Shown: positions 32,309 through 41,312, counted from the first letter of the stretch. The stretch: DNA of 64,000 nt from Microbacterium sp. STN6 (GCF_026410545.1 NZ_JAPMIT010000003.1:1-64000), one strand, 5' to 3'. Translations and numbers: made by a program. Notes: generated by a model from the letters alone, not told the origin.

Positions 32309-33265
32309 TCAGCCGGCATCCGCTCGGATCTCGGCGAGCCACCGGCGCGCGTCGGTGAAGACCTCGTCGCGGTAGCGCTGGTCGAACTGCACCGCCTGAT
32401 GATCGGCGCGCGGATACGACCCGAGGAAGATCACGTTGGGGCTGAACCGCCGCAGGCCGAGCAGCGCGTCAGCCACCCGCTCGTCGTGGATGTGGCCGTC
32501 GAGGTCGATGACGAACCGGTAGCGGCCGAGCGCATCGCCGATGGGGCGCGACTCGATGAGGCTCATGTTGACCCCGCGCGTCGAGAACTGCTCGAGCAGG
32601 CCGAGCAGCGTGCCTGGCGCGTCCTCCGGCAGCTCGACGATGATGCTCGTCTTGTCCGCGCCGGTGCGCGGCGGCAGCGCCTGCGGGCGCCCCACGAGAA
32701 CGAAGCGGGTCATCGCGTTGGCGTTGTCGCCGATGCCGGTGGCGAGCACCACGACGTCGTGATGGTTCACGATGCTGGGGGGCGCGATCGCGGCATCCGC
32801 TCTGCCACCCGGCGCCGACTCGTCGCTCAACGCGGCGGCGGCGGCCACGTTGCTCGTCGCCGGAATGTGCTCGTGCCCCGGCAGGTTCGCGTCGAGCCAG
32901 CGGTGGCACTGAGCATAGGCGACCGGATGCGCGTTCACGGCCCGCACGTCGGCAAGACTCGTGCCTGCCCTCGCCACGAGCACGAAGCTCACCGGTACCA
33001 GGTACTCGCCGATGATGCGCAGGTCGGGGATGGTCGCCAGCGCGTCCTGCGCCACGGAGACCCCGCCCTCGATCGAGTTCTCGATGGCGACCATGGCGGC
33101 GACGCTGCGGCCCTCGATCACGTCGGCGAGCGCCTCGCCCACGTTGTTGACCGGGCGCCATCTCTTGCCCGCCGCCTCGGGCACCTGGGCGAGCGCGGCC
33201 TCGGTGAACGTGCCGGAGGGGCCGAGGAAGCTGTATGTGGCGGCGGCATCCGGGCTGAGATCCAT
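32309..33265 (-). CDS. pheA: Prephenate dehydratase
   Basis: The 318-aa product converts prephenate to phenylpyruvate in phenylalanine synthesis. The catalytic domain has YSFLGPSGTFTEAAL, VAIENSIEGGV, and the family's essential Thr in NAMTRFVLVG. The C-terminal ACT domain has the phenylalanine-binding motif SLIESRPIG. It lacks a chorismate mutase domain, as usual in actinobacteria. ATG at 33265, and a longer Arg/Ala-rich extension has no similarity. Feedback inhibition by Phe is expected. Confidence 0.95.
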   Translation of the reverse strand: MDLSPDAAATYSFLGPSGTFTEAALAQVPEAAGKRWRPVNNVGEALADVIEGRSVAAMVAIENSIEGGVSVAQDALATIPDLRIIGEYLVPVSFVLVARAGTSLADVRAVNAHPVAYAQCHRWLDANLPGHEHIPATSNVAAAAALSDESAPGGRADAAIAPPSIVNHHDVVVLATGIGDNANAMTRFVLVGRPQALPPRTGADKTSIIVELPEDAPGTLLGLLEQFSTRGVNMSLIESRPIGDALGRYRFVIDLDGHIHDERVADALLGLRRFSPNVIFLGSYPRADHQAVQFDQRYRDEVFTDARRWLAEIRADAG

Positions 33266-33315
33266 GCCCCCGAGCTTAAGGCACCGCCGCCGCACCCAGC
33301 TCGCGTGCAACTGTT

Positions 33316-33381
33316 CAGGAGGAATCGAGTGAAACGCCGGCCGGGGGCGCGCGCTGACGGCATGTCGCGCGATTCCTCCTG
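33316..33381. repeat. Intergenic hairpin with 12-bp perfect arms
   Basis: CAGGAGGAATCG (33316-33327) is exactly complementary to CGATTCCTCCTG (33370-33381), with a 42-nt GC-rich loop. It lies between the divergent pheA (start 33265) and pgm (start 33478). Both arms carry a GGAGG or CCTCC core. Its role is unknown, and it could be a mobile palindromic repeat or a structured leader. Confidence 0.65.
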
Positions 33382-33477
33382 CTGAAGCGCGCGCCCCTCC
33401 GCGACCGCGACGCCCGTTCCCCACCGCCCGCGCCCCACCCCCTTCCCCGGGCCCGCCGCGGTGCCAGACTGGGCAGC

Positions 33478-35121
33478 ATGAACGATCGCGCAGGCACCCC
33501 AGCACAGCCCTCCGACCTGGTCGACGTCGAGGCCCTCGTACGCGCCTACTACGAGCTGAAGCCCGACGTCACCATCGCCGAGCAGCGGGTGGTGTTCGGC
33601 ACCTCCGGCCACCGCGGCAGCTCGCTGAACACGGCGTTCAACGAGCACCACATCGCCGCCACCACGCAGGCCATCGTCGAGTATCGCGCCTCGCAGGGCG
33701 TCGACGGCCCGCTCTTCCTTGGCGCGGACACGCACGCACTCAGCGAGCCCGCCCTCACCTCGGCCCTCGAGGCGCTCGCCGGCAACGAGGTGCACGTGCT
33801 CGTCGACGAGTTCGGCGACTACGTGCCGACGCCCGCGCTCTCGCACGCGATCCTGACATACAACAACCGAGCGGATGCCGCCGGCTCGCACCGCAAGCGT
33901 GCCGACGGCATCGTGGTCACCCCCAGCCACAACCCGCCCGCAGACGGCGGCTTCAAGTACAACCCCCCGCACGGCGGCCCGGCCGACAGCGACGCGACGA
34001 GCTGGATTGCGAAGCGGGCGAACGAGATCATCGCCGACGGAATGCGCGACGTCATGCGCTCCGAGCCGAGCGCCGTCGACACGTACGACTTCCGGGGCCA
34101 CTACGTCGACGACCTGGCCAGCATCATCGATATCGAGGCGATCAAAAAGTCGGGCATCCGTATCGGTGCAGACCCCCTCGGCGGCGCGAGCGTGCACTAC
34201 TGGGAGGCGATCCGCGACCGTTACGGCCTGAACCTCGAGGTCGTGAACCCGACGGTCGATCCGCAGTGGGGCTTCATGACACTCGATTGGGACGGCAAGA
34301 TCCGCATGGATCCCTCAAGCCCGTCGGCCATGGCCTCTGTGCTCGCGCGCAAGGACGACTTCGACATTCTCACCGGCAACGACGCCGACGCCGACCGGCA
34401 CGGCATCGTCACGCCAGACGGCGGCCTCATGAACCCCAACCACTTCCTCGCGGTCGCGATCGACTACCTCTACCGGCGCCGCACGGGCTGGCGCGACGAC
34501 GCTGCGGTGGGCAAGACCCTCGTGTCGTCGTCGATCATCGATCGGGTGGCCGCCGCGCTCGGTCGCCGGCTCTGGGAGGTGCCGGTCGGCTTCAAGTGGT
34601 TCGTACCCGGCCTCATCGACGGCTCGGTCGGCTTCGGCGGCGAGGAGAGCGCGGGCGCGAGCTTCCTGCGCATGGACGGCACCGTGTGGACCACCGACAA
34701 AGACGGCATTCTGCTCGCCCTGCTCGCGAGCGAGATCAGGGCGGTCACGGGGAAGAGCCCGAGCGTGCTGTATCGCGAGCTGACCGAGAAGTTCGGCGAC
34801 CCGGTCTATCAGAGAACGGATGCCGCGGCCTCCCCCGAACAGAAGGCGCGTCTCGGCAAGCTCGACGGCGATGCGATCGGGGCGAGCGAGCTGGCAGGCG
34901 AACCGATCACGGCGGCGCTCAGCCGGGCGCCCGGCAACGACGCGGCGGTCGGCGGCGTGAAGGTCGTGACCGAGAACGCGTGGTTCGCGGCGCGGCCGAG
35001 CGGCACCGAGAACGTGTACAAGATCTACGCGGAGTCGTTCAAGGGCGCCGAGCACCTGCGCGAGGTGCAGGCGCAGGCGCGCGAGATCGTCGACGCCGCC
35101 CTCGGCTCGCACGCGGGTTGA
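33478..35121 (+). CDS. pgm: Phosphoglucomutase (alpha-D-glucose phosphate-specific)
   Basis: The 547-aa product interconverts glucose 1- and 6-phosphate. VVFGTSGHRGSS is the N-terminal signature. The phosphoserine lies in VTPSHNPPADGG (about 150), the Mg-binding loop is GNDADADRHG (about 300), the sugar-specificity loop is GFGGEESAGAS, and the phosphate-binding loop is ARPSGTENVYKIY near the C-terminus. Length fits the family. The TGA at 35119 is part of a REP-like repeat (GGTTGAGGAG), so the gene ends inside the repeat. Confidence 0.95.
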   Translation: MNDRAGTPAQPSDLVDVEALVRAYYELKPDVTIAEQRVVFGTSGHRGSSLNTAFNEHHIAATTQAIVEYRASQGVDGPLFLGADTHALSEPALTSALEALAGNEVHVLVDEFGDYVPTPALSHAILTYNNRADAAGSHRKRADGIVVTPSHNPPADGGFKYNPPHGGPADSDATSWIAKRANEIIADGMRDVMRSEPSAVDTYDFRGHYVDDLASIIDIEAIKKSGIRIGADPLGGASVHYWEAIRDRYGLNLEVVNPTVDPQWGFMTLDWDGKIRMDPSSPSAMASVLARKDDFDILTGNDADADRHGIVTPDGGLMNPNHFLAVAIDYLYRRRTGWRDDAAVGKTLVSSSIIDRVAAALGRRLWEVPVGFKWFVPGLIDGSVGFGGEESAGASFLRMDGTVWTTDKDGILLALLASEIRAVTGKSPSVLYRELTEKFGDPVYQRTDAAASPEQKARLGKLDGDAIGASELAGEPITAALSRAPGNDAAVGGVKVVTENAWFAARPSGTENVYKIYAESFKGAEHLREVQAQAREIVDAALGSHAG

Positions 35122-35353
35122 GGAGCCCGCGCAAGCGGGCGTCTCGAAACCCAACCCACGCGGGTTGAGGAGCCCGCGCAAGCGGGCGTCTCGAAACCCA
35201 ACACCCGTACGTGCAACCGGGGTTTCGAGACGCGCCTTCGGCGCTCCTCAACCCGCAGAGGCGCAACCTCGGTTTCGAGACGCGCCTGCGGCGCTCCTCA
35301 ACCCGCAGAGGCGCAACCTCGGTTTCGAGACGCGCCTGCGGCGCTCCTCAACC
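35116..35353. repeat. REP-like palindromic repeat cluster, five copies
   Basis: Two copies of GGTTGAGGAGC...GTCTCGAAACC (from 35116 and 35163) are followed by three in the opposite orientation (GGTTTCGAGACGCGCC..GGCGCTCCTCAACC from 35221, 35271 and 35321, an exact 50-bp period). The cluster fills the gap between convergent pgm and the carboxypeptidase gene. It contains the stop codons of both. Confidence 0.9.
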
Positions 35354-36121
35354 GGCGTTCGCATAGTCGCCTCCGGTCACCCCGAAGAACTCCTCGAGCG
35401 TCTGCGTGCCGGTTGCGTGCATCTCGGCCGCCAACTGCGTGCCGACGTACCGGTAGTGCCACGGCTCGTACGTGTACCCGGTGATCTGCTCCTTGCCCTC
35501 GGGGTAGCGCAGCACGAACCCGTACCGATACGCGTTGGCGGCGAGCCACGTGCCCTGCGGCGTTCCCGCGAAGCAGGCCTGCAGGGTGCACGACGCCGGG
35601 TAGGCGCTGAGGTCGACCGCGAGTCCCGTCTGGTGCTCGCTGAACCCGGGACGGGCCGAGCTCGTGTCCGCGGCGGCGCGCCCGGACGACGCCACGATCG
35701 CGTTGTACACGCTCACCTGCGTGGCGTACGAGCGGTATCCGCTCTGCAGTTGGAACTGCAGGCCGCTCTGCGCCGCCGCCGCCAGCATCTGCGCGAGTGC
35801 CGGCGCGATCACCTGCCGCACCGGCTGACCGTTCACGTTGCGCATGTCGGGCCGCACCAGGTCGGTGGGCGCGTAGTCGGCGGGTTGCAGCGGGTGCTTC
35901 TTGTTCGCGATGACCCAGATGCTCGTGGGGTCGCTCGTCGAGTGGGCGTCGCGGCGGAACGCGGGCGTCGTCGGGGTCGGCGTCGCAGAGTCGGGCGCCG
36001 CGGGGGCCGTGCTCTGCACGGCGGCCGAGGAGTGTGCGGCGGGCGACGGCGGCGTCGCCGCGCATCCGCTCAGGAGAAGCGTGGCTGCGAGCGGCGCGAC
36101 AACGGCGAGACGACGATTCAC
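35348..36121 (-). CDS. D-alanyl-D-alanine carboxypeptidase, M15B (VanY-like), lipoprotein
   Basis: The 257-aa product has a signal peptide with lipobox LLLSGC (Cys about 20), a Pro/Ala/Thr-rich linker, and an M15 zinc peptidase domain. Zinc/catalytic motifs are FSEHQTGLAVDLS (SxHxxGxAxD) and EPWHYRYVG. It trims D-Ala-D-Ala ends of peptidoglycan outside the membrane. The start is GTG 36121 (GTG 36127 also possible). The TGA lies in a REP-like repeat. Confidence 0.9.
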   Translation of the reverse strand: MNRRLAVVAPLAATLLLSGCAATPPSPAAHSSAAVQSTAPAAPDSATPTPTTPAFRRDAHSTSDPTSIWVIANKKHPLQPADYAPTDLVRPDMRNVNGQPVRQVIAPALAQMLAAAAQSGLQFQLQSGYRSYATQVSVYNAIVASSGRAAADTSSARPGFSEHQTGLAVDLSAYPASCTLQACFAGTPQGTWLAANAYRYGFVLRYPEGKEQITGYTYEPWHYRYVGTQLAAEMHATGTQTLEEFFGVTGGDYANAG

Positions 36122-36352
36122 GACCACAAGACTATGAGGCCGAGCGGATGACGCCGCGCGGCGACCTCGATGCGTTCGCCCTCCACCGGCGGCGATTTCG
36201 CTGAGAGTGAACGCGCCCGCGACTCCTCGATTAATGGCACTCGGCGTCGCCGGTTCGGTGTAGCTTGCACTCTGCGCAATATTTTCTGACCCCCTGTCGC
36301 GACCGGAGCTGCCCGCGGCATCCTGTGCTCTATATCGACGTTTCGAGGACGC

Positions 36353-38224
36353 ATGACACGCGACGACTCCGCAAGCCACCAGTCGGCCACCGCCGGCGCC
36401 GTCATGACCCACCGCCAGATCCTGCTGGTGATCTTCGGGCTCATGGCCGGCATGTTCCTCTCGGCGCTGGACCAGACGGTGGTCGGCACGGCGATCCGCA
36501 CCATCGGCGACGACCTGCACGGGCTCGAGCTGCAGGCGTGGGTGACCACGGCATACCTCATCGTTTCCACTATCGCGACGCCCATCTACGGCAAGCTGTC
36601 GGACATCTTCGGGCGGCGCCCGCTCTTCATGTTCTCGATCGCCGTGTTCATCGTGGGGTCGCTGCTGTCGAGCTTCTCCACCTCGATGTACGAGCTGGCG
36701 GTGTTCCGCGCGATCCAGGGTCTCGGTGCCGGCGGCCTCATGTCGATGCCTCTCGCGATCATGGGCGACATTCTCGCGCCGCGTGAGCGCGCCAAGTACC
36801 AGGGCTATTTTCTCGCGGTGTTCGGCATCTCGAGCGTTGTGGGCCCGCTCGTCGGCGGTCTCTTCGCCGGCGCCGATCAGATTCTCTTCATCTCGGGCTG
36901 GCGGTGGGTGTTCCTCATCAACGTGCCCATCGGGCTGCTCGCGCTCGGAATGGTGCTGCGCTTCCTGCACCTGCCGAAAACGTCACGACATTCGGTGCGC
37001 ATCGACTGGTGGGGTGCGGCGACCGTCATCGTTGCGCTCGTTCCGCTGCTCATCGTGGCCGAACAGGGTCGCGACTGGGGCTGGGCGTCGGCCGGGTCGA
37101 TCACGTGCTACATCGTGGGTGGCGCCTCGGCCATTGCGTTCGTGTTCGTCGAATGGGCGATGAAGGATGACGCCCTGATCCCGCTCAAGCTCTTCAGTTC
37201 GGCGACCTTCTCCATGGCCACGGTGCTCGGCGTTCTCGTGGGCTTCGGCATGTTCGGCGCCATGCTGACGGTGCCGCTGTACCTGCAGCTCGTGCTCGGC
37301 TCGACCCCGACCGAGAGCGGCTACCAGATGCTGCCGATGATCCTCGGGCTCATGATCGCGTCGATCACGAGCGGCCAGATCATCGGGCACACGGGCCGGT
37401 ACCGCATGTTCCCCATTCTCGGCACGGGCCTCATGGCCGCGGGCTTCTTCTACTTCACGTTCCTCACGGCCGACAAGTCGATCTGGTTCATGATGGGCGG
37501 CATGCTGCTCATCGGCCTCGGCCTGGGCCAGCTCATGCAGACGCTGACGATCGCGAGCCAGAACTCGGTGCGCCTGCGCGACATGGGCGTAGCCACGAGC
37601 GCCTCGACCTTCTTCCGCCAGATCGGTGGAACGCTCGGCACCGCCGTGCTGTTTTCGGTGCTGTTCGCGCGCATCCCCGAGACCATCAAGGATGCGTTCA
37701 GCGACCAGTCGATTGCCTCGAGCGCGTTCAAGGCCGCCGCGAACCCCGCGATCGCGGGAGCGCCCGAGAACAAGGGCATCATGTCGTTCTACAAGCCGAT
37801 CCTCGAGGCCCTTGCGGGCGGCAAGAAGCCGAGCGTCTCGGGTGGCGGCAACCTCGCGAACTCGCTCAACGGCGACACCTCGTTCCTCAACGGCGCCGAT
37901 CATCGCCTGTCGGAGCCGTTCCTCGTGGGATTCTCGAACGCCGCCGTCACGGTGTTCTGGGTCGCGTTCATCGTGGTGGCGATCGCGTTCGTGCTCAGCT
38001 GGTTCTTCAAGACGCCGCCACTGCGCATGAAGTCGGCGCTGCAGGAGGCCGCCGACGAGGCTCACGCAGCCGACCAGGCTCACGCCGCCAATGAGGCTGA
38101 TACGGCCGACGAAGAGACCCGCGCGGCGCTGCGCCTTCAGGGCGCCGCCGACCAGATGGGCGCCCTGGTGGAACCAGGAACCCGCACCTCTGACGTACCG
38201 ATCCAGCGCCAGCCACCCAAGTAG
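36353..38224 (+). CDS. DHA2-family drug:H+ antiporter (14-TMS MFS)
   Basis: The 623-aa product has fourteen predicted helices. DHA2 signatures are LDQTVVGTAIRTIGDDL in helix 1, GKLSDIFGRRPLF in loop 2-3, the antiporter motif C-like GISSVVGPLVGG, and SGWRWVFLINVPIG. A long extracytoplasmic loop lies before the last helix (about residues 445-520), and a charged Ala-rich cytoplasmic tail follows. It likely exports drugs or metabolites with proton exchange. ATG at 36353. Confidence 0.92.
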   Translation: MTRDDSASHQSATAGAVMTHRQILLVIFGLMAGMFLSALDQTVVGTAIRTIGDDLHGLELQAWVTTAYLIVSTIATPIYGKLSDIFGRRPLFMFSIAVFIVGSLLSSFSTSMYELAVFRAIQGLGAGGLMSMPLAIMGDILAPRERAKYQGYFLAVFGISSVVGPLVGGLFAGADQILFISGWRWVFLINVPIGLLALGMVLRFLHLPKTSRHSVRIDWWGAATVIVALVPLLIVAEQGRDWGWASAGSITCYIVGGASAIAFVFVEWAMKDDALIPLKLFSSATFSMATVLGVLVGFGMFGAMLTVPLYLQLVLGSTPTESGYQMLPMILGLMIASITSGQIIGHTGRYRMFPILGTGLMAAGFFYFTFLTADKSIWFMMGGMLLIGLGLGQLMQTLTIASQNSVRLRDMGVATSASTFFRQIGGTLGTAVLFSVLFARIPETIKDAFSDQSIASSAFKAAANPAIAGAPENKGIMSFYKPILEALAGGKKPSVSGGGNLANSLNGDTSFLNGADHRLSEPFLVGFSNAAVTVFWVAFIVVAIAFVLSWFFKTPPLRMKSALQEAADEAHAADQAHAANEADTADEETRAALRLQGAADQMGALVEPGTRTSDVPIQRQPPK

Positions 38225-38645
38225 GAGTCTCGAAGGCTCCCGCTCGGTCACAATTTGATCACGGATGCCGCGCGCCCACCTTCCTCATTTTGTACCCCAT
38301 TCGCTGGCATCACGACACGTGTGCTGTCGGCGCGCTCTCCCCTCGCCGCCGGTTCAAGCCGCCGGCAGCCCGCCCATTACGCGACCGAACGAAAACGACG
38401 GACATTCCGTGCGGCTTGAGGGGTAAGGGGCCGAGAACCGGCCAGAATGGCCGATTCTCCGTCGTTTTCTACTGTCTGGAGCGGGGGCGCCGTGCATCGG
38501 CAGGGGCGCCGTCCGTCGGCGCCGGTTGTACCCCGATTGGCACGGCCCGGTGGCGCGCGAGAGTGGCCACGAGAGCGGCGCGCAGCGACGCCATCCGCTC
38601 GGTCTTGACTTTTGCTGTGGAGACTCCGTAACCTTTCCTCAATCT
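38225..38645. other. Gene-free gap with large hairpin
   Basis: No coding sequence is supported over about 420 bp. The main structure is a perfect 12-bp inverted repeat, GAAAACGACGGA (38391-38402) with TCCGTCGTTTTC (38458-38469), loop 55 nt with an inner partial pairing (ATTC..GGC with GGCC.ATTC). TTGACT at 38607-38612 is a possible -35 for the ceb operon. The rest shows nothing I can name. Confidence 0.5.
38391..38469. repeat. 12-bp perfect inverted repeat, candidate structured element
   Basis: Arms GAAAACGACGGA and TCCGTCGTTTTC enclose a 55-nt GC-rich core with its own partial palindromes. It ends in a T-run on either strand. It may be a bidirectional terminator between the DHA2 and ceb units, an intergenic palindromic repeat, or an RNA. 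Confidence 0.6.
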
Positions 38646-38647
38646 CG

Positions 38648-38684
38648 TGAGAGCGCTCTCACGAACGAAAAGAGAGCGCTCTCA
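38648..38684. promoter_or_regulatory. Two CebR-type LacI-family operators
   Basis: The perfect palindrome TGAGAGCGCTCTCA (38648-38661) and a second site AGAGAGCGCTCTCA (38671-38684) have centres 23 bp apart. They resemble the Streptomyces CebR box TGGGAGCGCTCCCA. They stand about 70 bp before the binding-protein gene, and the LacI gene at 43721 closes the same operon. Repression relieved by cello-oligosaccharide is the expected behaviour. Confidence 0.85.
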
Positions 38685-38752
38685 CGAAATCGAATCACCC
38701 GAAACACCTGAAACAAACAACCCACATTGTCCACGCACACAAGGGAGTGACC

Positions 38753-40078
38753 GTGAAGTCTTCACGCCGCACCAGGGTCGCCGCCGTCATCGCCGGCGCG
38801 GCATCCTTCGCCCTTCTCGCCACCGGATGCGCTGCCTCAGACAGCGGATCGGGAACCAAGAACGAGAAGATCACGCTGACCGTCACGACGTTCGGCACCA
38901 TGGGCCTCGACGGCCTGTACAAGAAGTACGAGAAAGCCCACCCCAACATCACGATCAAGGCGACGAACATCGACACCGGTGACAACGCCAAGACCGACTG
39001 GCAGACGAAGCAGGCCGCGGGCGCGGGGCTGCCCGACGTGCAGGGCGTCGAAGAGGGCTGGCTGAGCGCCGTCATGCAGGTCTCGGACCAGTTCCAGGAC
39101 CTGCGCGACTACGGCATCAACAAGATCAAGGACCGTTGGGTCGACTGGAAGGTGAAGCAGGCCACCGACAAGGACGGGCGCATCATCGGCTACGGCACCG
39201 ACATCGGTCCCGAGGGCCTCTGCTACAACTCGAAGCTGTTCGCCGCGGCGGGCCTGCCCAGCGACCGCGACGGCGTCGCTGAGCTGCTCGGCGGCAAGAA
39301 CGCCACGTGGGACGACTACTTCAAGGTGGGCGCCCAGTACACGAAGGCGACCGGCAAGCCGTTCTACGACCAGTCCGGCTTCATCTGGAACGCCATGGTG
39401 AACCAGCAGGATGAGGGCTACTACACCAAGGACGGCAAGCTCAACGTCAAGGACAACTCGACCCTGAAGTCGCTGTGGCTCAAGCTGGCCGACGCGACCG
39501 AGTCCGGCCAGTCGTCGAACCAGACCCAGTGGGACTGGGGTAAGGGCAAGGCGTTCCTCGACGGCAGCTTCGCCACCATGGTGTGCCCGGGCTGGATGCT
39601 CGGCAACGTCAAGGGCGGCGTTACGCAGGGCGGCGGCGACGCCACCAGCGGCTGGGACTTCGCCGACGTGTTCCCCGGCGGCGCGGCCAACTGGGGCGGC
39701 AGCTTCCTGACCGTTCCGAAGCAGTCGAAGCACCCGAAGGAGGCTGCGGCGCTCGCGCAGTGGCTGACCGACCCTGCACAGCAGGTCGCCGCGTTCCAGG
39801 CTGCCGGCACGTTCCCGAGCACGCTCGAGGCGCAGACCGACCCAGGCGTGACCGGACCGAACGAGCTCTCGAAGTTCTTCAACAACGCGCCCGTCGGCAA
39901 GATCCTCGCCTCGCGCGCCGAGGGTGTCGTGGCCCAGTACAAGGGCCCGGACGACTCGGTGATCCAGTCGCAGGTCTTCGGCCCGGCGGTTCAGGAGATC
40001 GACTCCAAGAAGGCGAACGGCCAGCAGGCATGGAATGACGCCATGAAGCTGCTCGACCAGCTCGTCGTCAACAAGTAG
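38753..40078 (+). CDS. Sugar-binding lipoprotein, CebE-like (family 1 solute-binding)
   Basis: The 441-aa product has a signal peptide with lipobox LLATGC (Cys about 26) and a family 1 binding-protein body: LTVTTFGTMGLDGLYKKYEK, LPDVQGVEEGWLS, and GSFATMVCPGWMLG. I place the start at GTG 38753, after AAGGGAG. GTG at 38747 overlaps that ribosome-binding site. It delivers the sugar to the two permeases downstream. The operon order matches cebE-cebF-cebG-bgl-cebR of Streptomyces. Confidence 0.9.
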   Translation: MKSSRRTRVAAVIAGAASFALLATGCAASDSGSGTKNEKITLTVTTFGTMGLDGLYKKYEKAHPNITIKATNIDTGDNAKTDWQTKQAAGAGLPDVQGVEEGWLSAVMQVSDQFQDLRDYGINKIKDRWVDWKVKQATDKDGRIIGYGTDIGPEGLCYNSKLFAAAGLPSDRDGVAELLGGKNATWDDYFKVGAQYTKATGKPFYDQSGFIWNAMVNQQDEGYYTKDGKLNVKDNSTLKSLWLKLADATESGQSSNQTQWDWGKGKAFLDGSFATMVCPGWMLGNVKGGVTQGGGDATSGWDFADVFPGGAANWGGSFLTVPKQSKHPKEAAALAQWLTDPAQQVAAFQAAGTFPSTLEAQTDPGVTGPNELSKFFNNAPVGKILASRAEGVVAQYKGPDDSVIQSQVFGPAVQEIDSKKANGQQAWNDAMKLLDQLVVNK

Positions 40079-40129
40079 CACCGAGAAGCACCAGCAACAC
40101 CCAGCAACACCCACGTAACACCCTCCACG

Positions 40130-40165
40130 CCAGGCCCCCGGGATCACCCGAACCCGGGGGCCTGG
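40130..40165. terminator. 13-bp perfect hairpin behind the binding-protein gene
   Basis: CCAGGCCCCCGGG (40130-40142) pairs exactly with CCCGGGGGCCTGG (40153-40165) over a 10-nt loop, with no T-run. It lies between the binding-protein and permease genes and likely raises binding-protein mRNA relative to permeases by stabilisation or partial termination. Confidence 0.75.
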
Positions 40166-40184
40166 AACTCCCAGGAGAAGAAGC

Positions 40185-41312
40185 ATGACCTCTACACTCA
40201 CGCCGCCCGAGCAGGCGACGAAACCGTCTCGTCCGCGCGCGACGCGCACCGAGGGCCTCACGCTCAGGCACCGCCTCGGCCGCCTCGACGTGAAGTACTC
40301 GCCGTACATCTATGTGGCGCCGTTCTTCATTCTGTTCGGGCTCATCGGCCTCTTCCCGCTCGTCTACACGTTCGTGGTCTCGCTCAACCACTGGAACCTG
40401 CTCACCGGGCCAGGCGAATGGGTCGGCTTCGACAACTTCGTGACCGAGCTCAAAGACCCGTTCTTCTGGAACTCGCTCTTCAACACCATGAGCATCTTCC
40501 TGCTCTCGGCCATCCCCCAGCTCATCGCCGCCACGTTCATCGCCGCGATCCTCGACCAGAACATTCGCGCCAAGACGTTCTGGCGCATGAGCGTGCTGCT
40601 GCCTTACGTCGTGACGCCGGTCGCTGTGACCCTCATCTTCTCGAGCGCCTTCGACGAGAAGTACGGCCTCATCAACAACCTGCTGACGGCCATCCATCTC
40701 GACCCCATCATGTGGAAGACCGAGGTCTTCCCCTCGCACATCGCCATCGCCACCATGGTCAACTGGCGCTGGACCGGCTACAACGCCCTCATCCTGCTCG
40801 CCGCCATGCAGGCCGTGCCGCGCGACGTGCACGAATCCGCGGCGCTCGATGGCGCCGGGTCATTCCGCCGCTTCTTCTCGATCACGCTGCCCTCCATCCG
40901 CCCCACCATGATCTTCGTGATCATCACGGCGACCATCGGCGGGCTGCAGATCTTCACCGAGCCCAAGCTGTTCAACGCGACCAGCGCCACACCCGGCGGC
41001 CCGCAGCGGCAGTACCAGACCACCGTGCTCTACCTCTGGGATCTCGCCTTCAACCGGCAGGACTTCGGCCGCGCCTCCGCCGTCGCCTGGCTGCTGTTCA
41101 TCCTCGTGGTGCTCATCGGCCTCATCAACTTCGAGCTGTCGCGCCGCATCGCCTCGAGCGAGGCCCGCGTCTCCAAACGCAGGGCGAAGAAACGGCTGGC
41201 GGCCTACAACGCCGACAGGCCCACAGGCGCTCAGACACAGAGAGCGGATGCGGCCGACGCCGCCTCCACCACCGCCGCACCCGGCGCACACACGCAGGAG
41301 AAGGACTCATGA
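40185..41312 (+). CDS. Sugar ABC transporter permease, CebF-like
   Basis: The 375-aa product has a basic cytoplasmic start and six helices (YIYVAPFFILFGLIGLFPLV first). The family 1 EAA loop is ...VPRDVHESAALDGAGSFRRF. AGGAGAAG precedes ATG at 40185. The C-terminal tail is Ala/Asp-rich. The stop overlaps the next start (ATGA). It forms the channel with the following permease. Confidence 0.92.
   Translation: MTSTLTPPEQATKPSRPRATRTEGLTLRHRLGRLDVKYSPYIYVAPFFILFGLIGLFPLVYTFVVSLNHWNLLTGPGEWVGFDNFVTELKDPFFWNSLFNTMSIFLLSAIPQLIAATFIAAILDQNIRAKTFWRMSVLLPYVVTPVAVTLIFSSAFDEKYGLINNLLTAIHLDPIMWKTEVFPSHIAIATMVNWRWTGYNALILLAAMQAVPRDVHESAALDGAGSFRRFFSITLPSIRPTMIFVIITATIGGLQIFTEPKLFNATSATPGGPQRQYQTTVLYLWDLAFNRQDFGRASAVAWLLFILVVLIGLINFELSRRIASSEARVSKRRAKKRLAAYNADRPTGAQTQRADAADAASTTAAPGAHTQEKDS

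Noticed and set aside
36122-36352. Upstream extension of the VanY-like protein to 36970
   Set aside because: The extension runs antisense through the DHA2 transporter start. A proper lipoprotein signal begins at 36121.
38837-40309. Open 490-aa minus-strand frame
   Set aside because: Antisense to the CebE-like lipoprotein and its hairpin leader. No family pattern.
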